A DNA stretch of 20,436 bases, from NCBI GenBank assembly GCA_001586965.3, contig LUCW03000759.1, positions 1 through 20,436 of the forward strand. Direction: 5' to 3'. The DNA is from Sphaeroforma sirkka (taxonomy: Eukaryota > Opisthokonta > Ichthyosporea > Ichthyophonida). Below the pieces are notes generated by a model. It was not told where the DNA came from, searched no databases, and saw only the letters and a program-made list of their open reading frames with translations. Position numbers and translations under genes: made by a program. Position 1 is the stretch's first letter, and the number at the start of each line of letters is the position of its first letter. This document shows positions 1 to 10,888 of this stretch, in pieces.

Positions 1-545
1 CAAAATATTTCAATCCGTATAGGTACGAACCAGAAGAGCCCAGATAGAAGGTTTCTTAGCCGTTGGCCAACGATATATAAGAACTTGATCGTTCACGCAC
101 TGCTGCAAATATTTCAATCCGTATAAGAAATTTTCAGATAGAAGTGTTTCAGCCAGAAGAGACCAGATCAGATAGAAGGTTTCTTAGCCGTTGGTTTCAA
201 CGATATATAGCCACACTAAGATCCGCCTCTAACGCACTGCAAAATATTTCAATCCGTATAAGGTACGAACCAGAAAGAGCCCAAGATAGAAGGTTTTCTT
301 AGCCGTTGTGGCCAACAGATATATAGACTAAGATCGGTCACGCACTGCAAATATTTCAATCCGTATAGGTACGAACCAAGAAGAGCCAGATAGAAGGTTT
401 CTTAGCCGTTGTGTAACGATATATAGACTAGATCGGTCACGCACTGCAAATATTTCAATCCGTATAGATTATGAACCAGAAGAGCCCAGATAGAAGGTTT
501 CTTAGCCGTTGGCCAACGATATATAACTTGATCGGTCACGCACTG
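1..545. repeat. Degraded left end of the array (units 1-5)
   Basis: The same unit is recognisable but carries many scattered changes. There are extra bases in short runs (CAAAATATTT, CAGAAAGAGCCCAAGATAG, GGTTTTCTT), a CTG duplication at 103-105, and substituted stretches such as CGTTGTGTAACG near 410. Unit 2 (106-239) is 134 bp and looks like a partial second pass through the AGATAGAAGG portion. Unit 3 (240-347) is 108 bp. Such dense, mostly single-base insertions contrast with near-perfect copies after 1181. They resemble uncorrected long-read errors at a contig end, although decayed satellite margins can look similar. Confidence 0.8.
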
Positions 546-1180
546 CAAATATTTCAATCCGTATAGGTATGAACCAGAAGAGCCCAGATAGAAGGTTTCT
601 TAGCCGTTGGCCAACGATATAGACTTGCCCGGTCACGCACTGCAAAATATTTCAATCCGTATAGGTACGAACCCAGAAGAGCCCAGATAGAAGGTTTCTT
701 AGCCGTTGGCCAGCGATATATAGACTTGCCCGGTCACGCACTGCAAATATTTCAATCCGTATAGGTACGAACCAGAAGAGCCCAGATAGAAGGTTTCTTA
801 GCCGTTGGCCAACGATATATAGACTTGCCCGGTCACGCACTGCAAATATTTCAATCCGTATAGGTACGAACCAGAAGAGCCCAGATAGAAGGTTTCTTAG
901 CCGTTGGCCAACGATATATGAGACTAGATCGGTCACGCACTGCAAATATTTCAATCCGTATAGGTACGAACCAGAAGAGCCCAGATAGAAGGTTTCTTAG
1001 CCGTTGGCCAACGATATATAGACTTGCCCGGTCACGCACTGCAATGGCCAACGATATATAGACTAGATCGGTCACGCACTGCAAATATTTCAATCCGTAT
1101 AGGTACGAACCAGAAGAGCCCAGATAGAAGGTTTCTTAGCCGTTGGCCAACACGATATATAGACTAGATCGGTCACACTG
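546..1180. repeat. Mildly irregular units 6-12
   Basis: Unit lengths are 97, 101, 99, 100, 99, 40 and 99 bp. Unit 6 lacks one TA of the ATATAT run. Unit 7 has CAAAATATTT, GAACCCAGAAG and CCAGCG instead of CCAACG. Unit 9 has ATATATGAGAC. Unit 12 gains AC at CAACACGATAT and loses GC at GGTCACACTG, so its net length is unchanged. Three of the first four linkers here carry the TGCC form (units 6-8), as does unit 10. This segment grades into the clean array at 1181. Confidence 0.85.
1042..1081. repeat. Truncated 40-bp unit (unit 11), 59 bp deleted
   Basis: After CACGCACTG the sequence reads CAATGGCCAACG, joining unit position 3 directly to position 63. The linker of this remnant is AGAT and the next unit resumes normally at 1082. 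It is the largest internal deletion I found. It removes the CCGTATA, GGTACGAACC and AGAAGAGCCC segments. It could be a real unequal-exchange or slippage scar, or a consensus error in the poorer left part of the window. Confidence 0.9.
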
Positions 1181-1775
1181 CAAATATTTCAATCCGTATA
1201 GGTATGAACCAGAAGAGCCCAGATAGAAGGTTTCTTAGCCGTTGGCCAACGATATATAGACTAGATCGGTCACGCACTGCAAATATTTCAATCCGTATAG
1301 GTATGAACCAGAAGAGCCCAGATAGAAGGTTTCTTAGCCGTTGGCCAACGATATATAGACTAGATCGGTCACGCACTGCAAATATTTCAATCCGTATAGG
1401 TACGAACCAGAAGAGCCCAGATAGAAGGTTTCTTAGCCGTTGGCCAACGATATATAGACTAGATCGGTCACGCACTGCAAATATTTCAATCCGTATAGGT
1501 ATGAACCAGAAGAGCCCAGATAGAAGGTTTCTTAGCCGTTGGCCAACGATATATAGACTAGATCGGTCACGCACTGCAAATATTTCAATCCGTATAGGTA
1601 TGAACCAGAAGAGCCCAGATAGAAGGTTTCTTAGCCGTTGGCCAACGATATATAGACTTGCCCGGTCACGCACTGCAAATATTTCAATCCGTATAGGTAC
1701 GAACCAGAAGAGCCCAGATAGAAGGTTTCTTAGCCGTTGGCCAACGATATATAGACTAGCCCGGTCACGCACTGC

Positions 1776-1783
1776 AAATATTT
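1776..1783. other. AAATATTT palindrome, one per unit (example in unit 19)
   Basis: Unit positions 2-9 form a perfect 8-bp self-complementary sequence, AAATATTT. It is present in essentially every copy. It lies 50 bp before the 12-bp GC-containing palindrome of the same unit. No function can be assigned; it is an A/T-rich symmetric site that could bind a protein or bend DNA. Confidence 0.85.
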
Positions 1784-1833
1784 CAATCCGTATAGGTATG
1801 AACCAGAAGAGCCCAGATAGAAGGTTTCTTAGC

Positions 1834-1845
1834 CGTTGGCCAACG
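1834..1845. other. CGTTGGCCAACG perfect 12-bp palindrome, one per unit (example in unit 19)
   Basis: Unit positions 60-71 read the same on both strands. The sequence is followed directly by ATATATAG. It recurs every 99 bp across the window and is retained in nearly all copies. Exceptions include units 4, 7, 11, 132 (CCCACG near 13037-13042) and 148. A symmetric site this long, repeated about 200 times, is a candidate dimeric-protein binding site or small cruciform. That is inference; homogenisation would preserve it without function. Confidence 0.85.
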
Positions 1846-2467
1846 ATATATAGACTAGATCGGTCACGCACTGCAAATATTTCAATCCGTATAGGTATGA
1901 ACCAGAAGAGCCCAGATAGAAGGTTTCTTAGCCGTTGGCCAACGATATATAGACTAGATCGGTCACGCACTGCAAATATTTCAATCCGTATAGGTACGAA
2001 CCAGAAGAGCCCAGATAGAAGGTTTCTTAGCCGTTGGCCAACGATATATAGACTTGCCCGGTCACGCACTGCAAATATTTCAATCCGTATAGGTACGAAC
2101 CAGAAGAGCCCAGATAGAAGGTTTCTTAGCCGTTGGCCAACGATATATAGACTAGATCGGTCACGCACTGCAAATATTTCAATCCGTATAGGTACGAACC
2201 AGAAGAGCCCAGATAGAAGGTTTCTTAGCCGTTGGCCAACGATATATAGACTAGATCGGTCACGCACTGCAAATATTTCAATCCGTATAGGTATGAACCA
2301 GAAGAGCCCAGATAGAAGGTTTCTTAGCCGTTGGCCAACGATATATAGACTAGATCGGTCACGCACTGCAAATATTTCAATCCGTATAGGTATGAACCAG
2401 AAGAGCCCAGATAGAAGGTTTCTTAGCCGTTGGCCAACGATATATAGACTAGATCGGTCACGCACTG

Positions 2468-3160
2468 CAAATATTTCAATCCGTATAGGTACGAACCAGA
2501 AGAGCCCAGATAGAAGGTTTCTTAGCCGTTGGCCAACGATATATAGACTTGCCCGGTCACGCACTGCAAATATTTCAATCCGTATAGGTACGAACCAGAA
2601 GAGCCCAGATAGAAGGTTTCTTAGCCGTTGGCCAACGATATATAGACTAGATCGGTCACGCACTGCAAATATTTCAATCCGTATAGGTACGAACCAGAAG
2701 AGCCCAGATAGAAGGTTTCTTAGCCGTTGGCCAACGATATATAGACTAGATCGGTCACGCACTGCAAATATTTCAATCCGTATAGGTACGAACCAGAAGA
2801 GCCCAGATAGAAGGTTTCTTAGCCGTTGGCCAACGATATATAGACTAGATCGGTCACGCACTGCAAATATTTCAATCCGTATAGGTATGAACCAGAAGAG
2901 CCCAGATAGAAGGTTTCTTAGCCGTTGGCCAACGATATATAGACTTGCCCGGTCACGCACTGCAAATATTTCAATCCGTATAGGTACGAACCAGAAGAGC
3001 CCAGATAGAAGGTTTCTTAGCCGTTGGCCAACGATATATAGACTAGATCGGTCACGCACTGCAAATATTTCAATCCGTATAGGTATGAACCAGAAGAGCC
3101 CAGATAGAAGGTTTCTTAGCCGTTGGCCAACGATATATAGACTAGATCGGTCACGCACTG
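2468..3160. repeat. Seven-unit block, first copy (units 26-32)
   Basis: The ordered states are C-TGCC, C-AGAT, C-AGAT, C-AGAT, T-TGCC, C-AGAT, T-AGAT. The same order occurs at 8499-9191 (units 87-93). The flanking units differ (unit 25 T-AGAT versus unit 86 C-AGAT with a 2-bp insertion; unit 33 T-TGAT versus unit 94 C-AGAT). With only a few informative sites, chance agreement is possible. Confidence 0.55.
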
Positions 3161-6100
3161 CAAATATTTCAATCCGTATAGGTATGAACCAGAAGAGCCC
3201 AGATAGAAGGTTTCTTAGCCGTTGGCCAACGATATATAGACTTGATCGGTCACGCACTGCAAATATTTCAATCCGTATAGGTACGAACCAGAAGAGCCCA
3301 GATAGAAGGTTTCTTAGCCGTTGGCCAACGATATATAGACTTGCCCGGTCACGCACTGCAAATATTTCAATCCGTATAGGTACGAACCAGAAGAGCCCAG
3401 ATAGAAGGTTTCTTAGCCGTTGGCCAACGATATATAGACTAGATCGGTCACGCACTGCAAATATTTCAATCCGTATAGGTATGAACCAGGAGCCCAGATA
3501 GAAGGTTTCTTAGCCGTTGGCCAACGATATATAGACTAGATCGGTCACGCACTGCAAATATTTCAATCCGTATAGGTACGAACCAGAAGAGCCCAGATAG
3601 AAGGTTTCTTAGCCGTTGGCCAACGATATATAGACTTGATCGGTCACGCACTGCAAATATTTCAATCCGTATAGGTATGAACCAGAAGAGCCCAGATAGA
3701 AGGTTTCTTAGCCGTTGGCCAACGATATATAGACTTGATCGGTCACGCACTGCAAATATTTCAATCCGTATAGGTATGAACCAGAAGAGCCCAGATAGAA
3801 GGTTTCTTAGCCGTTGGCCAACGATATATAGACTTGCCCGGTCACGCACTGCAAATATTTCAATCCGTATAGGTACGAACCAGAAGAGCCCAGATAGAAG
3901 GTTTCTTAGCCGTTGGCCAACGATATATAGACTAGATCGGTCACGCACTGCAAATATTTCAATCCGTATAGGTACGAACCAGAAGAGCCCAGATAGAAGG
4001 TTTCTTAGCCGTTGGCCAACGATATATAGACTTAGATCGGTCACGCACTGCAAATATTTCAATCCGTATAGGTATGAACCAGAAGAGCCCAGATAGAAGG
4101 TTTCTTAGCCGTTGGCCAACGATATATAGACTTAGATCGGTCACGCACTGCAAATATTTCAATCCGTATAGGTATGAACCAGAAGAGCCCAGATAGAAGG
4201 TTTCTTAGCCGTTGGCCAACGATATATAGACTAGATCGGTCACGCACTGCAAATATTTCAATCCGTATAGGTACGAACCAGAAGAGCCCAGATAGAAGGT
4301 TTCTTAGCCGTTGGCCAACGATATATAGACTAGATCGGTCACGCACTGCAAATATTTCAATCCGTATAGGTACGAACCAGAAGAGCCCAGATAGAAGGTT
4401 TCTTAGCCGTTGGCCAACGATATATAGACTAGATCGGTCACGCACTGCAAATATTTCAATCCGTATAGGTATGAACCAGAAGAGCCCAGATAGAAGGTTT
4501 CTTAGCCGTTGGCCAACGATATATAGACTAGATCGGTCACGCACTGCAAATATTTCAATCCGTATAGGTATGAACCAGAAGAGCCCAGATAGAAGGTTTC
4601 TTAGCCGTTGGCCAACGATATATAGACTTGCCCGGTCACGCACTGCAAATATTTCAATCCGTATAGGTACGAACCAGAAGAGCCCAGATAGAAGGTTTCT
4701 TAGCCGTTGGCCAACGATATATAGACTAGATCGGTCACGCACTGCAAATATTTCAATCCGTATAGGTACGAACCAGAAGAGCCCAGATAGAAGGTTTCTT
4801 AGCCGTTGGCCAACGATATATAGACTAGATCGGTCACGCACTGCAAATATTTCAATCCGTATAGGTATGAACCAGAAGAGCCCAGATAGAAGGTTTCTTA
4901 GCCGTTGGCCAACGATATATAGACTTGCCCGGTCACGCACTGCAAATATTTCAATCCGTATAGGTACGAACCAGAAGAGCCCAGATAGAAGGTTTCTTAG
5001 CCGTTGGCCAACGATATATAGACTAGATCGGTCACGCACTGCAAATATTTCAATCCGTATAGGTATGAACCAGAAGAGCCCAGATAGAAGGTTTCTTAGC
5101 CGTTGGCCAACGATATATAGACTAGATCGGTCACGCACTGCAAATATTTCAATCCGTATAGGTACGAACCAGAAGAGCCCAGATAGAAGGTTTCTTAGCC
5201 GTTGGCCAACGATATATAGACTAGATCGGTCACGCACTGCAAATATTTCAATCCGTATAGGTATGAACCAGAAGAGCCCAGATAGAAGGTTTCTTAGCCG
5301 TTGGCCAACGATATATAGACTTGCCCGGTCACGCACTGCAAATATTTCAATCCGTATAGGTACGAACCAGAAGAGCCCAGATAGAAGGTTTCTTAGCCGT
5401 TGGCCAACGATATATAGACTAGATCGGTCACGCACTGCAAATATTTCAATCCGTATAGGTATGAACCAGAAGAGCCCAGATAGAAGGTTTCTTAGCCGTT
5501 GGCCAACGATATATAGACTAGATCGGTCACGCACTGCAAATATTTCAATCCGTATAGGTATGAACCAGAAGAGCCCAGATAGAAGGTTTCTTAGCCGTTG
5601 GCCAACGATATATAGACTAGATCGGTCACGCACTGCAAATATTTCAATCCGTATAGGTATGAACCAGAAGAGCCCAGATAGAAGGTTTCTTAGCCGTTGG
5701 CCAACGATATATAGACTTGCCCGGTCACGCACTGCAAATATTTCAATCCGTATAGGTATGAACCAGAAGAGCCCAGATAGAAGGTTTCTTAGCCGTTGGC
5801 CAACGATATATAGACTAGATCGGTCACGCACTGCAAATATTTCAATCCGTATAGGTATGAACCAGAAGAGCCCAGATAGAAGGTTTCTTAGCCGTTGGCC
5901 AACGAGATATAGACTTGCCCGGTCACGCACTGCAAATATTTCAATCCGTATAGGTACGAACCAGAAGAGCCCAGATAGAAGGTTTCTTAGCCGTTGGCCA
6001 ACGATATATAGACTAGATCGGTCACGCACTGCAAATATTTCAATCCGTATAGGTACGAACCAGAAGAGCCCAGATAGAAGGTTTCTTAGCCGTTGGCCAA

Positions 6101-7714
6101 CGATATATAGACTAGCCCGGTCACGCACTGCAAATATTTCAATCCGTATAGGTACGAACCAGAAGAGCCCAGATAGAAGGTTTCTTAGCCGTTGGCCAAC
6201 GATATATAGACTTGCCCGGTCACGCACTGCAAATATTTCAATCCGTATAGGTACGAACCAGAAGAGCCCAGATAGAAGGTTTCTTAGCCGTTGGCCAACG
6301 ATATATAGACTAGATCGGTCACGCACTGCAAATATTTCAATCCGTATAGGTACGAACCAGAAGAGCCCAGATAGAAGGTTTCTTAGCCGTTGGCCAACGA
6401 TATATAGACTAGATCGGTCACGCACTGCAAATATTTCAATCCGTATAGGTATGAACCAGAAGAGCCCAGATAGAAGGTTTCTTAGCCGTTGGCCAACGAT
6501 ATATAGACTTGATCGGTCACGCACTGCAAATATTTCAATCCGTATAGGTACGAACCAGAAGAGCCCAGATAGAAGGTTTCTTAGCCGTTGGCCAACGATA
6601 TATAGACTTGATCGGTCACGCACTGCAAATATTTCAATCCGTATAGGTACGAACCAGAAGAGCCCAGATAGAAGGTTTCTTAGCCGTTGGCCAACGATAT
6701 ATAGACTAGATCGGTCACGCACTGCAAATATTTCAATCCGTATAGGTATGAACCAGAAGAGCCCAGATAGAAGGTTTCTTAGCCGTTGGCCAACGATATA
6801 TAGACTTGATCGGTCACGCACTGCAAATATTTCAATCCGTATAGGTATGAACCAGAAGAGCCCAGATAGAAGGTTTCTTAGCCGTTGGCCAACGATATAT
6901 AGACTAGATCGGTCACGCACTGCAAATATTTCAATCCGTATAGGTACGAACCAGAAGAGCCCAGATAGAAGGTTTCTTAGCCGTTGGCCAACGATATATA
7001 GACTAGATCGGTCACGCACTGCAAATATTTCAATCCGTATAGGTACGAACCAGAAGAGCCCAGATAGAAGGTTTCTTAGCCGTTGGCCAACGATATATAG
7101 ACTAGATCGGTCACGCACTGCAAATATTTCAATCCGTATAGGTATGAACCAGAAGAGCCCAGATAGAAGGTTTCTTAGCCGTTGGCCAACGATATATAGA
7201 CTAGATCGGTCACGCACTGCAAATATTTCAATCCGTATAGGTACGAACCAGAAGAGCCCAGATAGAAGGTTTCTTAGCCGTTGGCCAACGATATATAGAC
7301 TTGATCGGTCACGCACTGCAAATATTTCAATCCGTATAGGTACGAACCAGAAGAGCCCAGATAGAAGGTTTCTTAGCCGTTGGCCAACGATATATAGACT
7401 AGATCGGTCACGCACTGCAAATATTTCAATCCGTATAGGTACGAACCAGAAGAGCCCAGATAGAAGGTTTCTTAGCCGTTGGCCAACGATATATAGACTT
7501 GATCGGTCACGCACTGCAAATATTTCAATCCGTATAGGTACGAACCAGAAGAGCCCAGATAGAAGGTTTCTTAGCCGTTGGCCAACGATATATAGACTAG
7601 ATCGGTCACGCACTGCAAATATTTCAATCCGTATAGGTACGAACCAGAAGAGCCCAGATAGAAGGTTTCTTAGCCGTTGGCCAACGATATATAGACTTGC
7701 CCGGTCACGCACTG

Positions 7715-7900
7715 CAAATATTTCAATCCGTATAGGTATGAACCAGAAGAGCCCAGATAGAAGGTTTCTTAGCCGTTGGCCAACAAGCCGTTGCCCGGTC
7801 ACGCACTGCAAATATTTCAATCCGTATAGGTACGAACCAGAAGAGCCCAGATAGAAGGTTTCTTAGCCGTTGGCCAACGATATATTTCGGTCACGCACTG
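7715..7900. repeat. Two neighbouring damaged units (79 and 80)
   Basis: Unit 79 (7715-7808, 94 bp) reads CCAACAAGCCGTTGCCCGG where CCAACGATATATAGACTTGCCCGG is expected. The AAGCCGTTG part resembles the TAGCCGTTG that lies just upstream in the same unit, as if the strand had slipped back. Unit 80 (7809-7900, 92 bp) has GATATATTTCGGTC, losing most of the AGACTAGAT linker. Both changes fall in the palindrome/TATATA/linker part. They shift the frame of the long open frames on both strands. Confidence 0.85.
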
Positions 7901-8498
7901 CAAATATTTCAATCCGTATAGGTACGAACCAGAAGAGCCCAGATAGAAGGTTTCTTAGCCGTTGGCCAACGATATATAGACTAGATCGGTCACGCACTGC
8001 AAATATTTCAATCCGTATAGGTACGAACCAGAAGAGCCCAGATAGAAGGTTTCTTAGCCGTTGGCCAACGATATATAGACTTGCCCGGTCACGCACTGCA
8101 AATATTTCAATCCGTATAGGTACGAACCAGAAGAGCCCAGATAGAAGGTTTCTTAGCCGTTGGCCAACGATATATAGACTTAGATCGGTCACGCACTGCA
8201 AATATTTCAATCCGTATAGGTACGAACCAGAAGAGCCCAGATAGAAGGTTTCTTAGCCGTTGGCCAACGATATATAGACTAGATCGGTCACGCACTGCAA
8301 ATATTTCAATCCGTATAGGTATGAACCAGAAGAGCCCAGATAGAAGGGTTTCTTAGCCGTTGGCCAACGATATATAGACTTGATCGGTCACGCACTGCAA
8401 ATATTTCAATCCGTATAGGTACGAACCAGAAGAGCCCAGATAGAAGGTTTCTTAGCCGTTGGCCAACGAGATATATAGACTAGATCGGTCACGCACTG

Positions 8499-9191
8499 CA
8501 AATATTTCAATCCGTATAGGTACGAACCAGAAGAGCCCAGATAGAAGGTTTCTTAGCCGTTGGCCAACGATATATAGACTTGCCCGGTCACGCACTGCAA
8601 ATATTTCAATCCGTATAGGTACGAACCAGAAGAGCCCAGATAGAAGGTTTCTTAGCCGTTGGCCAACGATATATAGACTAGATCGGTCACGCACTGCAAA
8701 TATTTCAATCCGTATAGGTACGAACCAGAAGAGCCCAGATAGAAGGTTTCTTAGCCGTTGGCCAACGATATATAGACTAGATCGGTCACGCACTGCAAAT
8801 ATTTCAATCCGTATAGGTACGAACCAGAAGAGCCCAGATAGAAGGTTTCTTAGCCGTTGGCCAACGATATATAGACTAGATCGGTCACGCACTGCAAATA
8901 TTTCAATCCGTATAGGTATGAACCAGAAGAGCCCAGATAGAAGGTTTCTTAGCCGTTGGCCAACGATATATAGACTTGCCCGGTCACGCACTGCAAATAT
9001 TTCAATCCGTATAGGTACGAACCAGAAGAGCCCAGATAGAAGGTTTCTTAGCCGTTGGCCAACGATATATAGACTAGATCGGTCACGCACTGCAAATATT
9101 TCAATCCGTATAGGTATGAACCAGAAGAGCCCAGATAGAAGGTTTCTTAGCCGTTGGCCAACGATATATAGACTAGATCGGTCACGCACTG
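8499..9191. repeat. Seven-unit block, second copy (units 87-93)
   Basis: The variant order matches units 26-32 (2468-3160) in both the C/T site and the linker. All seven units are 99 bp. The copies start 6,031 bp apart. If real, this marks a long-range duplication or transfer within the array that left the intervening units unlike each other. Confidence 0.55.
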
Positions 9192-9789
9192 CAAATATTT
9201 CAATCCGTATAGGTACGAACCAGAAGAGCCCAGATAGAAGGTTTCTTAGCCGTTGGCCAACGATATATAGACTAGATCGGTCACGCACTGCAAATATTTC
9301 AATCCGTATAGGTACGAACCAGAAGAGCCCAGATAGAAGGTTTCTTCTTAGCCGTTGGCCAACGATATATAGACTAGATCGGTCACGCACTGCAAATATT
9401 TCAATCCGTATAGGTACGAACCAGAAGAGCCCAGATAGAAGGTTTCTTAGCCGTTGGCCAACGATATATAGACTTGATCGGTCACGCACTGCAAATATTT
9501 CAATCCGTATAGGTACGAACCAGAAGAGCCCAGATAGAAGGTTTCTTAGCCGTTGGCCAACGATATATAGACTTAGATCGGTCACGCACTGCAAATATTT
9601 CAATCCGTATAGGTACGAACCAGAAGAGCCCAGATAGAAGGTTTCTTAGCCGTTGGCCAACGATATATAGACTAGATCGGTCACGCACTGCAAATATTTC
9701 AATCCGTATAGGTACGAACCAGAAGAGCCCAGATAGAAGGTTTCTTAGCCGTTGGCCAACGATATATAGACTTGCCCGGTCACGCACTG

Positions 9790-10383
9790 CAAATATTTCA
9801 ATCCGTATAGGTACGAACCAGAAGAGCCCAGATAGAAGGTTTCTTAGCCGTTGGCCAACGATATATAGACTTGATCGGTCACGCACTGCAAATATTTCAA
9901 TCCGTATAGGTACGAACCAGAAGAGCCCAGATAGAAGGTTTCTTAGCCGTTGGCCAACGATATATAGACTAGATCGGTCACGCACTGCAAATATTTCAAT
10001 CCGTATAGGTACGAACCAGAAGAGCCCAGATAGAAGGTTTCTTAGCCGTTGGCCAACGATATATAGACTTGATCGGTCACGCACTGCAAATATTTCAATC
10101 CGTATAGGTACGAACCAGAAGAGCCCAGATAGAAGGTTTCTTAGCCGTTGGCCAACGATATATAGACTAGATCGGTCACGCACTGCAAATATTTCAATCC
10201 GTATAGGTACGAACCAGAAGAGCCCAGATAGAAGGTTTCTTAGCCGTTGGCCAACGATATATAGACTTGATCGGTCACGCACTGCAAATATTTCAATCCG
10301 TATAGGTACGAACCAGAAGAGCCCAGATAGAAGGTTTCTTAGCCGTTGGCCAACGATATATAGACTAGATCGGTCACGCACTG
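9790..10383. repeat. 198-bp alternating dimers (units 100-105)
   Basis: Linkers alternate TGAT, AGAT three times in six consecutive 99-bp units, all with the C form. The run is bounded by TGCC units on both sides (99 and 106). The local period is therefore 198 bp rather than 99 bp. Confidence 0.65.
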
Positions 10384-10882
10384 CAAATATTTCAATCCGT
10401 ATAGGTATGAACCAGAAGAGCCCAGATAGAAGGTTTCTTAGCCGTTGGCCAACGATATATAGACTTGCCCGGTCACGCACTGCAAATATTTCAATCCGTA
10501 TAGGTAGGTACGAACCAGAAGAGCCCAGATAGAAGGTTTCTTAGCCGTTGGCCAACGAGATATAGACTAGATCGGTCACGCACTGCAAATATTTCAATCC
10601 GTATAGGTACGAACCAGAAGAGCCCAGATAGAAGGTTTCTTAGCCGTTGGCCAACGATATATAGACTAGATCGGTCACGCACTGCAAATATTTCAATCCG
10701 TATAGGTACGAACCAGAAGAGCCCAGATAGAAGGTTTCTTAGCCGTTGGCCAACGATATATAGACTTGATCGGTCACGCACTGCAAATATTTCAATCCGT
10801 ATAGGTACGAACCAGAAGAGCCCAGATAGAAGGTTTCTTAGCCGTTGGCCAACGATATATAGACTTGATCGGTCACGCACTG

Positions 10883-10888
10883 CAAATG
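10883..10888. repeat. 6-bp tandem duplication at a unit junction
   Basis: The junction reads CACTGCAAATGCAAATATTTC, so TGCAAA is present twice. It sits exactly at the boundary between units 110 and 111. It keeps the 3-base register but adds two residues to either long open frame. Confidence 0.85.

Larger units (their letters stand above)
1775..2764. repeat. Tandem pair of 495-bp five-unit blocks
   Basis: Units 19-23 (1775-2269) and 24-28 (2270-2764) have the same ordered states: T-AGAT, T-AGAT, C-TGCC, C-AGAT, C-AGAT. All ten units are exactly 99 bp. This is a local higher-order repeat, most simply made by a five-unit duplication through unequal exchange. The order alone does not show which copy is older. 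Confidence 0.75.
1181..7714. repeat. Regular, T-variant-rich part of the array (units 13-78)
   Basis: Sixty-six copies lie in nearly perfect 99-bp register. The only length changes I found are minus 2 in unit 36 (CCAGGAGCCC at about 3487-3496) and plus 1 in units 41 and 42 (GACTTAGATC). The T form of GGTAYGAACC is frequent here, about half the units up to 5932. TGCC linkers recur mostly every four or five units between units 17 and 39 (units 17, 21, 26, 30, 34, 39), which suggests an irregular higher-order period of about 400-500 bp. Confidence 0.9.

Noticed and set aside
106..239. Insertion of foreign DNA in the 134-bp unit 2
   Set aside because: The extra bases (AGATAGAAG, CCAGAAGAG, CAGATAGAAGG) are a garbled second pass through the unit itself, so no foreign sequence is needed.
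1795..1806. RNA polymerase III B box or tRNA T-arm on the minus strand (GGTTCGTACC)
   Set aside because: It is one base short of the GGTTCGANTCC consensus and mismatched after GGTTCG. No A box, cloverleaf or acceptor stem can be traced in the unit.
1825..1860. Bacterial promoter per unit: TTCTTA, 17 bp, TATAGA
   Set aside because: Only 3 of 6 and 4 of 6 bases match the sigma-70 consensus boxes, and there is no gene downstream to drive.
4059..7854. Giant repeat proteins on the plus or minus strand, with the 33-residue period recalling ankyrin or TALE repeats
   Set aside because: Neither 33-residue unit shows the ankyrin or TALE consensus as known. Both strands are open over the same DNA, and frame-breaking indels recur.
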